64,000 nt of DNA from Methylococcaceae bacterium (GCA_016715325.1 JADKAL010000005.1:1-64000), one strand, 5' to 3'. Shown: positions 10,934 to 20,212, counted from the stretch's first letter. Notes: generated from the letters alone by a model not told the origin. Numbers and translations: made by a program.

Positions 10934-11833
10934 ATGAACAACTATCTATTGGTAACCTTATCGGCATTTATGCTCGGTACAGGACAGGCCTCGGCTGACA
11001 AGGACATGGCTGAAATGTATTTCTCAGATAAAAACCCAACATTATCCAAACAGGAGCGGCGGGCGTTGGCTATTGCCAATAAATGGAAAGGGCACAATTC
11101 AATCGGCATGGCGCCATCACCAGGAAAAAACGGGGCTGTTTCCTATCTATTCGGAGCACAACAACCCAGTGTCGTCTGTGCCGTATTGCAAGTTTGTGAT
11201 GTAGCGTTACAGGCCGGTGAGCAAGTCAATTCAATCAATCTGGGGGATACGGCACGGTGGACAATAGAACCGGCCATTACCGGCAGCGGTGAGAACGAAG
11301 TTCAACATATCATCATCAAGCCGATGGATGTCGGACTTGAAACCTCTTTGGTGGTGACCACCAACCGGCGCACCTACCACTTAAGGCTAAGGTCGCACAG
11401 AAAGGAATACATGCCCCAAGTCGTATTTACCTACCCCGACGAAGAACAAACCAAATGGAACGCACTTCGTAAGCAAGCAGCCAAGAAACGCCAGGATAAG
11501 ACGATTGCAAAAACGGGAGAATATTTAGGGAATCTCGACTTTGCTTACGAGATTGAAGCCAACGGGTCCATATCCTGGACGCCGGTGCGGGTCTTTAACG
11601 ACAAACAAAAAACCATCATTGAGATGCCGGATGCGATGGCACAAACCGAAGCACCGACCTTGCTGGTGGTGAGAAGGGAAGGGGGACTCTTTGAGGATGA
11701 TGAAACCGTCCAAGTTAACTACCGCATCCAGGGCAACCGCTATATCGTCGATTCTGTATTTGATTCAGCGATACTGATTGCTGGAATAGGCAATAACCAA
11801 GACTCCGTGACGATAAAGCGGGTGAAACCATGA
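10934..11833 (+). CDS. trbG: TrbG, VirB9-like periplasmic/outer-membrane protein
   Basis: Periplasmic component of the outer-membrane core complex of the type IV channel. The chosen start at 10934 follows TAGGAG and gives 299 residues. It begins with a signal peptide (MNNYLLVTLSAF, cleavage near GQASA) and has VirB9-type segments such as LFGAQQPSVVCAVLQVCDV, IIIKPMDVGLETSLVV and RTYHLRLRS. An upstream in-frame GTG at 10892 would put the signal peptide inside the protein and is rejected. The stop overlaps the start of trbH (ATGA). Confidence 0.93.
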   Translation: MNNYLLVTLSAFMLGTGQASADKDMAEMYFSDKNPTLSKQERRALAIANKWKGHNSIGMAPSPGKNGAVSYLFGAQQPSVVCAVLQVCDVALQAGEQVNSINLGDTARWTIEPAITGSGENEVQHIIIKPMDVGLETSLVVTTNRRTYHLRLRSHRKEYMPQVVFTYPDEEQTKWNALRKQAAKKRQDKTIAKTGEYLGNLDFAYEIEANGSISWTPVRVFNDKQKTIIEMPDAMAQTEAPTLLVVRREGGLFEDDETVQVNYRIQGNRYIVDSVFDSAILIAGIGNNQDSVTIKRVKP

Positions 11834-12272
11834 AAATGCTCTTGGCAACATGCATATTGATTGGCTGGCCGGATGCGCAACAAACGGATACGATACGGTT
11901 ACAGTGCAACTGCCCACAGAGTTGTGTCGTGGTATGGCAACGGACTCTATAAAGCAACTACAAGCTTTATACCCTCCCGGACAAACAAAATTCAACATCG
12001 GCCAGCCTGTGCCTCAGACGGATGTTTTTGGCACGGCTTTAGTTATGGCCATACGTGAAAATGGCTATGCAGTGAAAGAATTTAGCCCTAAGCAACCGGC
12101 AGGGTCTTCGGGCGGTTTAAACCTACGGTACACCGTCGATAAGCCAGAAACCAGCCTATTCGAAGGTTTGTATCGGGTGAGATTGAGCGTGGGTAAATCC
12201 GTGTTGACCAGGGCGTATACCGCCAGCAACAAAACGGCCAACCCCGCCGGTGCCTGGGCGTTCATGGAGTAA
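11830..12272 (+). pseudogene. trbH: TrbH-like lipoprotein, hidden by a frameshift
   Basis: In RP4 trbH lies between trbG and trbI and encodes a lipoprotein, and the same slot here holds one. The ATG at 11830 overlaps the trbG stop and starts MKMLLATCILIG. One base is then missing in the GG at 11863-11864 (GGG expected). The other frame continues LAGCATNGYD, completing a textbook lipobox (LAG|C), and runs to 12272, giving about 147 residues. The ATG at 11850 would lose the signal peptide and is not a plausible start. It is probably an outer-membrane-anchored part of the channel. The break is most likely a sequencing indel. Confidence 0.75.
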
Positions 12273-12277
12273 AGGCG

Positions 12278-13693
12278 ATGCAACAAAGCACTGGCAATGA
12301 AGACTTCATGTCGCCTGACGTATCGCCAGGGGACGCTTCTGGACGCAGCGGTGTGAGGCGGGCAACCCACCTGCCGTTGTATATTGTCGGCGGTGCGACA
12401 CTGCTCTTTCTGGTCATCATGGTAATGGTGGCGGCAGACCGGGCCGCCAAACAAAGCAAGATAGTGGACGATACCGACAATGCGAAGGTTACAAACGCCA
12501 GTTTGGCGGCTAATGAAATAACGGGTAAATACACCAGCGGGATAGTGCCGACAGAATCTAAGCCTTTGGATATTCCCCAGCAAGCCATGATTCCAGAAGA
12601 ACCGCCTTTGACCGTGGTCCGGCCTATTAATCTTGAGCAGCCACCGCTGCCGCCGAACGCCCCCAACCAACCGAACAAACCGCTGTCACCGGAAGAGGAA
12701 CTGGCCAATCGGATACGGCAAGTCAAAGCGCAACAGTTTGAAGAGGCGGTAAAATCGAAAACGGCTGTCAACGTCGTTGCGCCGCGCAGTCCAGGATCGC
12801 CACCCGTGCCGCCAAGCAGCCTATCTGAGCAACAAGCGATGCTGGCGAAACAGATAGCCGCCAACCAACCCACAGAAACCGATCCGATAACAGCCTACAA
12901 AAGCCGTCTCGCACAAATAAAAGAGGCCGGTATCCTAGGTGCATCAAATGCTGGCGTTGGTGGCACTGGGGAGTCGCCGACACAAATAAATTCGGCAGCG
13001 TTAGAAAATAGCGGCATTAACCAATATACGAACAATGGACAAGGTGATCGGTGGCGGCTGGACTCCAAACCAGAGCCGCCCCATTCGCCGTATGAATTAA
13101 GGGCTGGTTTTGTCATCCCTGGAACGTTGATATCCGGGATAAACTCCCAACTGCCAGGACAAATCATGGCGCAGCTTTCGCAAGACGTTTACGATACCGC
13201 CACAGGAAAGTATAAGCTATTCCCGCAAGGTTCACGTTTAGTGGGAACTTATTCCAGCGAAGTCGCTTACGGCCAAGCGCGTGTCCTGGTTGCGTGGCAA
13301 CGCATTGTTTTTCCCGATGGCAAGGCCATGGACATTGGTGCGATGCCTGGGGCAGATGGCGCAGGGTATGCGGGGTTCAAAGACCAAGTGGACAACCATT
13401 ACCTGCGCATTTTCGGATCGGCTTTGTTAATGTCTGCCATTTCTGCCGGCGCTACCCTTAGCCAAGAACAAAACCAAGCCAGCGGTATCAACAACGGCGG
13501 CGTTTTTGCACCGAACGCACAGAGCACGTTGAGCAGCGCCTTAGGCCAACAACTGGGGCAAGCGACGGTGCAAATGATAACGAAAAACCTGAATATCGCG
13601 CCCACACTTGAAATCCGGCCTGGCTACCGGTTCAATATCATTGTGACCAAAGATTTAACGCTCAGCAAACCTTATGAAGCATTTGATTATTAG
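12278..13693 (+). CDS. trbI: TrbI, VirB10-like channel protein
   Basis: Energy-sensing scaffold that spans from the inner membrane to the outer-membrane core of the mating channel. It has 471 residues, similar to RP4 TrbI. The cytoplasmic N-terminus is followed by one membrane helix (34-53), a proline-rich periplasmic region (about 105-150, including QPPLPPNAPNQPNK) and a C-terminal TrbI/VirB10 domain. That domain carries FVIPGTLISGINSQLPGQIMA, LFPQGSRLVGTYSS and RPGYRFNIIVTKDL. The start follows AAAGG. It lies 5 bp after trbH. Confidence 0.95.
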   Translation: MQQSTGNEDFMSPDVSPGDASGRSGVRRATHLPLYIVGGATLLFLVIMVMVAADRAAKQSKIVDDTDNAKVTNASLAANEITGKYTSGIVPTESKPLDIPQQAMIPEEPPLTVVRPINLEQPPLPPNAPNQPNKPLSPEEELANRIRQVKAQQFEEAVKSKTAVNVVAPRSPGSPPVPPSSLSEQQAMLAKQIAANQPTETDPITAYKSRLAQIKEAGILGASNAGVGGTGESPTQINSAALENSGINQYTNNGQGDRWRLDSKPEPPHSPYELRAGFVIPGTLISGINSQLPGQIMAQLSQDVYDTATGKYKLFPQGSRLVGTYSSEVAYGQARVLVAWQRIVFPDGKAMDIGAMPGADGAGYAGFKDQVDNHYLRIFGSALLMSAISAGATLSQEQNQASGINNGGVFAPNAQSTLSSALGQQLGQATVQMITKNLNIAPTLEIRPGYRFNIIVTKDLTLSKPYEAFDY

Positions 13694-13705
13694 GAGGAAA
13701 ATAGG

Positions 13706-14497
13706 ATGATTACGTTAAAAGCCTCAATCATGAAAGTCGTTATGGCGTTCGCAGTCAGCATAGCGGCACCAGCAAACGCCACCGGTATCCCTGTTGTCGA
13801 TGGTGCAAACCTGACGCAAAATGTTACGTCTGCCGTTGAAACTGTCGCGGGAAGGCTAACACAATTGCAGCAATACGCCTCGCAGTTACAACAGTATGCG
13901 ACGCAATTGCAACAGTTCCAAAACATGATACAGAATACTGCGCAGCCGTCATCCTTTACCTGGGCCAATGCGACGCAAACCATCTCAGGACTGACAAACA
14001 CCTTGAATACTTTGTCTGGCTACCAAAGCCAATTTGGGACGCTATCCAATTACGTCAACCAATTCCGAAACCTTAGCCAATATGCAAGCTCGGCTTGTTT
14101 CAACAGCATTTCATGTACGCCAGGGGCTTTGGCCAGCCTGAACAATATGCTCAAACTGGGATCGGAAGCGCAACAAACAGCTAATGCTGCGAACATCCAG
14201 GCCATCGATAGCCAACAAACGGCTTTACAAACCGACGCAGCAACGCTTCAAAGGCTCCAAGCAAACGCACAAGGGGCAACCGGACAGATGGCAGCTATTC
14301 AATATGCCAACCAGCTTGCCAGCAATCAAGCGAACCAGTTATTGCAGTTAAGGGCATTATTGATAGCCCAACAAACGGCGGATGCCACTCGAAATCAGGT
14401 ATTGGCTGACCGTGAGGCACAACAACAAGCAGCAGACCAAAGTTGGCGAAAAGATACACTTACGCCGGTCACGCACAGTAATTGGACATTACAATAA
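13706..14497 (+). CDS. trbJ: TrbJ, VirB5-like minor pilus protein
   Basis: Periplasmic or surface protein of the conjugative pilus, thought to act at the pilus tip or in assembly. It has 263 residues: a signal peptide ending near APANA (about residue 25), then a glutamine-rich coiled coil (about 45-80, repeated TQLQQYASQLQQYATQLQQF) and a second helical Q-rich region (about 170-250). AGGAGG stands just upstream of the start. Length and position after trbI match the RP4 order. The gene is intact. Confidence 0.9.
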   Translation: MITLKASIMKVVMAFAVSIAAPANATGIPVVDGANLTQNVTSAVETVAGRLTQLQQYASQLQQYATQLQQFQNMIQNTAQPSSFTWANATQTISGLTNTLNTLSGYQSQFGTLSNYVNQFRNLSQYASSACFNSISCTPGALASLNNMLKLGSEAQQTANAANIQAIDSQQTALQTDAATLQRLQANAQGATGQMAAIQYANQLASNQANQLLQLRALLIAQQTADATRNQVLADREAQQQAADQSWRKDTLTPVTHSNWTLQ

Positions 14498-14507
14498 GGA
14501 GTTACTT

Positions 14508-14796
14508 ATGAAGCAGACTTATTTAGCAATCTTATTGCTTACATTTTTTACAAGCATGTACACAGGATATTCCAGATACTCCAAAAATCAATAATCAGAC
14601 AAATGAATCAAATCAATCTTCAACATCATTATCCGTTATTCAACCCGTGCCTGTTCCAGAAACCAATGATGCAAACTGCATGTTAGAAAATATCAAAAGC
14701 ATTTCCGATAAATATGTTCAGCAAACACTTGCCGATAATTGTGCTAAACGGAGTACGCTTAAGCCAACTAAGCATAAATTCTGGTCTGTTAGGTAG
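14508..14796 (+). pseudogene. trbK: TrbK-like entry-exclusion lipoprotein, hidden by a frameshift
   Basis: As written the ATG at 14508 (GGAG upstream) gives only 28 codons. Removing one T from the run of six at 14544-14549 gives a lipoprotein signal MKQTYLAILLLTFLQAC, followed by a short, polar mature domain to TAG at 14794-14796, about 95 residues. The C-terminal part, with NCMLENIKSISDKYVQ and LADNCAKR, resembles the TrbK family, whose lipoproteins block entry of an identical plasmid (entry exclusion). Its place between trbJ and trbL is that of trbK in RP4. The identification is from family resemblance and position. Confidence 0.72.
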
Positions 14797-14813
14797 TGTA
14801 AAGGGAATAATAA

Positions 14814-16223
14814 ATGAAAGTTATTGCAATTATCTTGATCTGCTACCTCATACTTCAAACTCCAGAAGCTATTGCAGCAATTAATGGACAAGGCATTCTT
14901 GATGATGTGCAAAATAAATATAAATCTGTTGCCTCTGGCTGGGCGGCTACATTAACTGCACGAGCATCCTGGTTGTTTTGGGTGTTAGCATTAATTTCTA
15001 TGGTCTGGTCCAACGGCATGTTGTTATTACGTAAGGCCGACCTTGGCGAGTTTTATGGCGAATTCACCCGATTTATTGTCTTTACAGGGTTCTTTTGGTG
15101 GCTTCTTACCAACGGTCCAACAATGGCCATTGATATAATAGACTCAATGCAGCAACTTGGGGATACGGCGTCAGGAGTGGGTGGAATAACACCGTCCGGT
15201 ATCACCGATGTTGGGTTTCAAGTATTCAATACAGTCGTCCAACAATCATCAATTGCAAGTCCAGTAATTAGCACGGCTGGAATAATTATCGCTGTAATAA
15301 TAATTGGCATTCTTGCCTTGATCGCAACAAACATGCTGATACTGCTAGTGTCAGCTTGGATATTGGCGTATGCAGGGATAATTTTCCTCGGCTTTGGTGG
15401 AAGTCGATGGACATCAGATATGGCTATCAGCTATTACAAAACCGTCTTGAATATAGGTGTTCAGCTAATGGTTATGATTCTGCTTGTCGGTATCGGTCAG
15501 CAGTTCATTAATCAATATTTCAGCCAAATGGATACCAATATGAATTTAAATGATATGGCGGCAATGTTTGTAGCGTCTCTAATTTTGTTAGGTCTAGTCA
15601 ACAAAATACCTCCCATGATCGGTCATATTGCGCAAGGTGGGGGGAACTCATGCATTAGGTAATGGATTCGGGTCGGGATCGGCGATTGCCGCTGCCGGGT
15701 TAGCGGGGCAGCCGCTGCAATGGCGAGCAATGCTATAACCGCTGGTGGCGCCAATATAATGGGTGGCGCACAGGCTGTCATGGCGGCGGCGAGCAAGGCA
15801 TCGCAAGACCCGTCAAGTAGTGTCGATCTTGTTTCGAGGATGGTAAGCGGTTCTTCCGGTACAACGACGTCTGCTTCAACATCAAGCCCACTTGCGATGG
15901 CAATGGGGGACAGCACTGCTGGGTTTAGTCCAGCTAGCCAGTCGTCGGGATCGACTAGCCAGGGCAGCAATTCAGGTGGCACATTTTCAAACTTAAAAGA
16001 TGGAATAAAACAGGTTGTAGGAGAGAAACTACAGGCACGGATTGACCAAACTTTTCCAGGGCAAGTTGCATCGGCAATTAAGCAATCTTCTCAAACGGAA
16101 GCGCAAACTGATACGGCCACCAGCCCTAAATTTGACAACAACAGCCTCTCCGGTGAATCAGGAGATTCAATGGAAGATGAAATAGCCGCTTTCCGTGATG
16201 GCGGCGGTACTGCCAACACGTAA
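14814..16223 (+). pseudogene. trbL: TrbL, VirB6-like polytopic channel protein, two frameshifts
   Basis: Polytopic inner-membrane protein of the type IV channel. The start at 14814 follows AAGGG. It has a signal-like N-terminus, then about six membrane helices (15000-15620) with the VirB6/TrbL feel of AYAGIIFLGFGGSRWTSDMA. The frame breaks at the six-G run 15639-15644 (one G too many) and again at the four-G run 15705-15708 (one G too few). Correcting both joins HIAQGG to THALGNGFGSGSAIAAAGL and to a Ser/Gly/Gln-rich tail, about 469 residues in all. The two compensating indels in G-runs look like sequencing errors. Confidence 0.88.
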
Positions 16224-16250
16224 ACAAATTCGGAAAAAAAGGGGAGCGAC

Positions 16251-16814
16251 ATGCCAATTTCCGATTTACCTCCTTCTCGCCATCAACAAGTTCAGATTGT
16301 CTGCTCGATCACTGCCGCTGAAAAATATAAAGTCCCGGCGAATATCCTGCTTGCCATTGCGGAAAAGGAAAGCGGCAAGCCTGGACTATGGGTGAAAAAC
16401 TCGAACGGTACATATGATGTTGGCACAATGCAATTTAATACGGCTTACATCAAAACGCTTGGGCGGTTTGGCATTACACCTAATGATGTAGCGGGTCCCG
16501 GTTGTTATGCTTATGACTTGGCAGCATGGCGGGTACATGGACATATAACCAAAGACCACGGCGATATTTGGACTCGGGCGGCTAATTATCACTCCAGGAC
16601 ACCTTATTACAATCATATATACCGGGCAGACTTGAAAGTGAAAGCTAACCGATGGGCTAGTTGGTTAGAAAAATTCATGATGCCTCGAATTGTTACGGTA
16701 GATGAATACACAGCGCAAACCGACACCAAACCTGCAATGCAAATAACCCACACCACAGCACAACCGAACAAAACAACCTATGTACCACGCAGTATCGTCG
16801 TTAGCAGCAAATAG
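16251..16814 (+). CDS. trbN: Lytic transglycosylase of the conjugation operon (VirB1/TrbN-like)
   Basis: Cuts peptidoglycan locally so that the mating channel can cross the wall. It has 187 residues and an SLT-type domain. The likely catalytic glutamate lies in LAIAEKESGKPGLW, followed by the family-typical YDVGTMQFN and the later tyrosine-rich NYHSRTPYYN. No obvious signal peptide is present. GGGGAG lies ahead of the ATG. In RP4 trbM separates trbL and trbN; no trbM is seen here, so trbL leads directly into this gene. The symbol is by position and domain. Confidence 0.82.
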   Translation: MPISDLPPSRHQQVQIVCSITAAEKYKVPANILLAIAEKESGKPGLWVKNSNGTYDVGTMQFNTAYIKTLGRFGITPNDVAGPGCYAYDLAAWRVHGHITKDHGDIWTRAANYHSRTPYYNHIYRADLKVKANRWASWLEKFMMPRIVTVDEYTAQTDTKPAMQITHTTAQPNKTTYVPRSIVVSSK

Positions 16815-16940
16815 ATGACATTTTTGTTGGTACTATGTTTAGCGGCATCAGTTGGCACGTTTCAAGCGGTTAAAGGTGTGGCACAGCTGTCTGACTCTAT
16901 TTACAAACATCTGCCACATGGAGATTCGCACAAAAAATAA
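16815..16940 (+). CDS. Small membrane or secreted protein, 41 residues
   Basis: An ATG directly abutting the stop of the transglycosylase gene opens a 41-codon frame to TAA at 16938-16940. The first 18 residues (MTFLLVLCLAASVGTF) form a membrane segment or signal; the rest is short and polar with HLPHGDSHKK at the end. It sits where RP4 has small accessory trb genes, but I see no diagnostic motif and assign no name. Confidence 0.5.
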   Translation: MTFLLVLCLAASVGTFQAVKGVAQLSDSIYKHLPHGDSHKK

Positions 16941-17312
16941 TAGTTTTCTCTGATCGATAGGCTGTCGTCGTGAATTATCGTTTTATAGGTGATGACTCAT
17001 AACCCGAAGGTCTTAAACGAAATGGAAAACGGCCGTTCATAATCAAGAGTCAATTCAAAATTTGAATGGTGATAACGACCCCAAACCGCCTTTGACAGAA
17101 GTTGTTTGATACGCTGGTTAGTGATAAACAACAGACGTTCGTTGGATAAGTTGAAGCCGTATATCATCAGCCTATACGGGAAGATATACAATTATCGTTC
17201 AGCGGGGAATCGCTATATCTATTGTCTAGAATGAGTTGATCAGGGATGATATACAATGTTAAACGACTACCGATCGCCGCGAAAAATCTAATTCTGGGAA
17301 TATATTAGTAGT
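16941..17312. other. Intergenic stretch between trb operon and cargo gene
   Basis: About 370 bp. A minus-strand open frame of 64 codons (16997-17191) is present but has no recognisable family or ribosome site. No terminator with a clear T-run was found. Base composition becomes AT-rich toward the next gene. Confidence 0.4.
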
Positions 17313-18800
17313 ATGAAAGGAATAAAACTAAATAGACATGTAAATTCTCTTAATGAGAATTACTACTTAATATTAACTTCAAATAGTATAGAAAAAGAAG
17401 CCGTTAATCGAGTGATTCACCCTAAAAGAAACTTGGATATCAACATTGATAATTTAGGGGCAAGCATTGGAATGATTGAAGATGCTTTCATCATTCACGT
17501 TACTGGGACAAGTGGCGTATCAAACACACTTTCTATTTCTACTGTAGCGAATAGACTATTAGAAAAAGAAAGTTTTCCTAGACCTAAACTTATCCTGCTT
17601 GTAGGTTTGTGTTGGGGTAATCCGAAAAAGTGCGCTGTGGGAGATACTATTCTAAGCACTACCATTATATCAATGAATAATCAAACCGCTAGTTCAGAAG
17701 GCATTATATATAACGCCAAGACTCACAACAGCGTATTAATCTTAGATAATGATCATACGAGTAGTCTGGCTAATAAAAATGGTTATACAGTAAAGATAGG
17801 TGAGCTTGCCAGTTTAGAGATGTTACTGACAAGCACTAAAATTAGAGACAATATAATAGACAGTTTTCCTACTGTACTTGGCGGTGAAATGGAAGCGTTT
17901 GCGCTAATTCCATCACACCTTAATACCCCATGGCTAATTATAAAAACCGTATCTGATTGTGGGTGTGATGACTTTAATAGAGGCTCTCAAGATTTGGCAG
18001 CTAATAATATGGCCTCACTAATTCCATTACTATTGCCTGAAATAAATTCAAATAATAATTTGGAGTTTTCTGTATCAAACCCTGAATCTTTATGCTTAGT
18101 AGACGAACTAATAGGCAAGATGATCAATTTGGACAAAAGTCTTTTCAATTCAGACACTCTAAATGACTATTTGAATAATAAGGTTGGACCTCAATTAATA
18201 ATAAAGCTAAGTCAGTACACCTCTGGAGTTGAGTATGATTATGAGTTTCCTTATATGCTGTGTGACCTGCTGTTAGAAATAACTCAAAACTCATTCAGGC
18301 ATGGCGGAGCAAGCAAGGTGAGTATTACCTTTAATCCTACAAATGTTTCTTTAGTTGAGGATAAAATGGCTTTTGATGTGAGTGCAATTAAAGGTAATCG
18401 AGGAGGCTATCAAGCATGGATCAAGGTAAAAGAAAAGTATGTTGACACCGGTGAATTATCTTATTCAGTGAATGGAAGGTCTCAAAAGATATCTTTATTA
18501 AAGATAAACAAACTATTTAGAAAAATTATTGATGACTGTTCAGCTAGTGTTATTCCCAGCACCGTCAGATCAGGCTTTGTGAGTGAAGTTCTTTCTGTAA
18601 ATGAAAGCTGCAGCGAAATATATGTTGACGTGACGAATATATTTATGTCGTCGAGAAGGCTTGATATAGCAAACGACATTAGAAAAATGCTATCCCAGGG
18701 CAAGTACGTATATGTATCTTGCAAAAATGAAAGTGAAGTTCAAACCTACAAAGACTATTTTTCTGAAAATTTAGATAAGCTGAGAATATTTGTAGGTTAA
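17313..18800 (+). CDS. Nucleoside phosphorylase-like / GHKL ATPase-like fusion, candidate defence protein
   Basis: 495 residues. About 1-250 resemble the PNP/UDP-phosphorylase (MTA/SAH nucleosidase) fold: LILLVGLCWGNP, VGDTILSTTII, GGEMEAFAL (190-198, with the substrate-type Glu-Met-Glu) and an active-site-like aspartate in KTVSDCG (D215). About 300-430 resemble a histidine-kinase-type ATPase. The N-box LLEITQNSFRHGG (about 317-330) is clear, but a classical G1 box is not. The last 60 residues include a STAS-like strand-helix pattern (IYVDVTNIFMSSRR). There is no signal peptide. PNP-like effectors that destroy ATP are known in Detocs and in some CBASS and AVAST defence systems. A single-gene fusion to a GHKL-like domain as cargo of a conjugative element suggests a similar role. 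The gene is far more AT-rich than its neighbours, a sign of transfer. The function is inferred. Confidence 0.65.
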   Translation: MKGIKLNRHVNSLNENYYLILTSNSIEKEAVNRVIHPKRNLDINIDNLGASIGMIEDAFIIHVTGTSGVSNTLSISTVANRLLEKESFPRPKLILLVGLCWGNPKKCAVGDTILSTTIISMNNQTASSEGIIYNAKTHNSVLILDNDHTSSLANKNGYTVKIGELASLEMLLTSTKIRDNIIDSFPTVLGGEMEAFALIPSHLNTPWLIIKTVSDCGCDDFNRGSQDLAANNMASLIPLLLPEINSNNNLEFSVSNPESLCLVDELIGKMINLDKSLFNSDTLNDYLNNKVGPQLIIKLSQYTSGVEYDYEFPYMLCDLLLEITQNSFRHGGASKVSITFNPTNVSLVEDKMAFDVSAIKGNRGGYQAWIKVKEKYVDTGELSYSVNGRSQKISLLKINKLFRKIIDDCSASVIPSTVRSGFVSEVLSVNESCSEIYVDVTNIFMSSRRLDIANDIRKMLSQGKYVYVSCKNESEVQTYKDYFSENLDKLRIFVG

Positions 18801-18982
18801 TTAGTTTAACAAGGCATTGCTGCCGATAAACCGCTGAATGCGGTGTTAAACGACTGCTTTCGGATTTACTTCCGCCATATGCTAAAACATTTTCAATGTC
18901 GCGAAATGGCCGGTTTTGCATTTTTGCTTTTTGTAGAAATTAGGATCGTGAAGGTCCGCTTGACACCAAAACGGCCTATCAC

Positions 18983-19620
18983 CTAGCGTGGCGCAGATTC
19001 GCTATCAAGAAACCCATCCGGGGCAAGATTTAGCAAACTCCTCGCCGCTTCATGATTTGCCTTAAGCCAAGACCAATACTCATTATCCCCCAATACCACG
19101 ATCGACCTTTTCTCATCATCCGGCGCATGGAATTGTTGCATCACAGGATGCCCTGTTGCATTGATGGTTATCATGGAAAATGAACAGACGATTTCACCTG
19201 TCACATGATCGACATAGCGATCCCAGATTGAGGCGACGGCGATTGGAGAGGTATCTTGTCGTTTAATCCGCCATCTTACCGCTTTACCGGATTCGTAATT
19301 CGGTTCATAAAAACTCTGCATAATAGCCAGGCCAAATTGGCGCTTTTTCCAGGCAGTACGGTAGCTCGGCTTTTCTGAAATAGTCTCTGCCCTAGCGTTA
19401 TAGGTCTTTAAGCCAAACTTAGGCCTGTCGGCTGCCCAAGCAGGCACTAGGCCGAAATGGGCCAGTTCACAGCGCGGCTGGCCGTCATCTAGCCAGATAA
19501 TTGGGGATAGATAGCTGGATAGATTTCCTCACGCCAGTCAGCCAAGGGTAACTCACACTGAAAATGTGTTTTTACCCAATCATTATGTTTGGGTGTTACG
19601 GATTGGAAATTGCTGCACAT
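18983..19620 (-). pseudogene. SRAP-family protein (YedK/HMCES-like), frameshifted
   Basis: SRAP proteins crosslink to abasic sites in single-stranded DNA through cysteine 2. The 3' 465 bp are open in one frame and include LVPAWAADRP, YNARAET (conserved Asn and Glu region), FYEP and GHPVMQQFHAPDDEKR with the conserved histidine. The start lies in another frame at 19620 and begins MCSNFQSV, so Cys2 is present. Adding one base to the run at 19503-19506 (GGGG on the plus strand) joins the two parts into about 212 residues, the normal size. The gene is probably intact in reality. Such genes are common on mobile elements and phages, and it lies here in the cargo region. Confidence 0.85.
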
Positions 19621-19699
19621 AAGGTGGTTAAGTTATGCCTGAAAAACGGGGTATCAATGGTTGAGTAATTTACACCTAGCTGGCGGTTTAATCTGCCTT

Positions 19700-20212
19700 T
19701 TACCTTGATTGTTTGTGACTTTTTCGCAAAGGGGAAAGAGAGCCGTCTTTGATGTTTATTGTAAAAGCTTGACCAAACCCCGCCACATAACGCCCACTGA
19801 CGGGCGTTAAGGCAAATAAATGAAAATCGGACAACGAACGCAATACCTCCACAATTTCGCCGAATTGAAATTGTAAAGCCATTAACTGGGTAGAATAACA
19901 GACGTCGCTCCGGTCTATTATTTTTGCTGTGCAGTCGAATATCGCCCGTTCGCGGGCAAATAGGTTGTTCGTTTCGGATTCCGGACGAACAAACATCACC
20001 GAAGCCTGTGGGTTTGCCAATAAATAACCTGTATGTGTTGCCAGCTCACTAATCAGAATCGTGAAAGAACCTGCTTCATCCCGAACATAAGGCGCATAAC
20101 TGATATCGGGAATCCCGGAGGCGGATGCTGTCGAGAGTAACAACGTTTGCTGGGCGGCAAGTAGCGCTTGCAAGGCCATGGCTCTTTGAGTGAGGTCAGT
20201 CGGTTCGTTCAT
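19700..20212 (-). CDS. Pyridoxamine 5'-phosphate oxidase-like (HugZ-type) protein
   Basis: Split-barrel flavin/heme-binding family protein. The start is taken at the ATG at 20212 rather than the upstream TTG, giving 170 residues. Signs are LLLSTASASGIPDISYAPY near the N-terminus, FTILISELATHTGYLLANPQASVMF, the segment SETNNLFARERAIFDCTA, and a C-terminal LFALTPVSGRYVAGFGQAF, all typical of HugZ/PNPOx-like proteins. Some relatives bind or degrade heme, but the substrate cannot be told from sequence. It stands alone between SRAP and nuclease genes on the same strand. Confidence 0.75.
   Translation of the reverse strand: MNEPTDLTQRAMALQALLAAQQTLLLSTASASGIPDISYAPYVRDEAGSFTILISELATHTGYLLANPQASVMFVRPESETNNLFARERAIFDCTAKIIDRSDVCYSTQLMALQFQFGEIVEVLRSLSDFHLFALTPVSGRYVAGFGQAFTINIKDGSLSPLRKSHKQSR

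Noticed and set aside
16997-17191. 64-codon minus-strand open frame behind the trb operon
   Set aside because: No ribosome site or recognisable family; kept only as a note in the gap entry.
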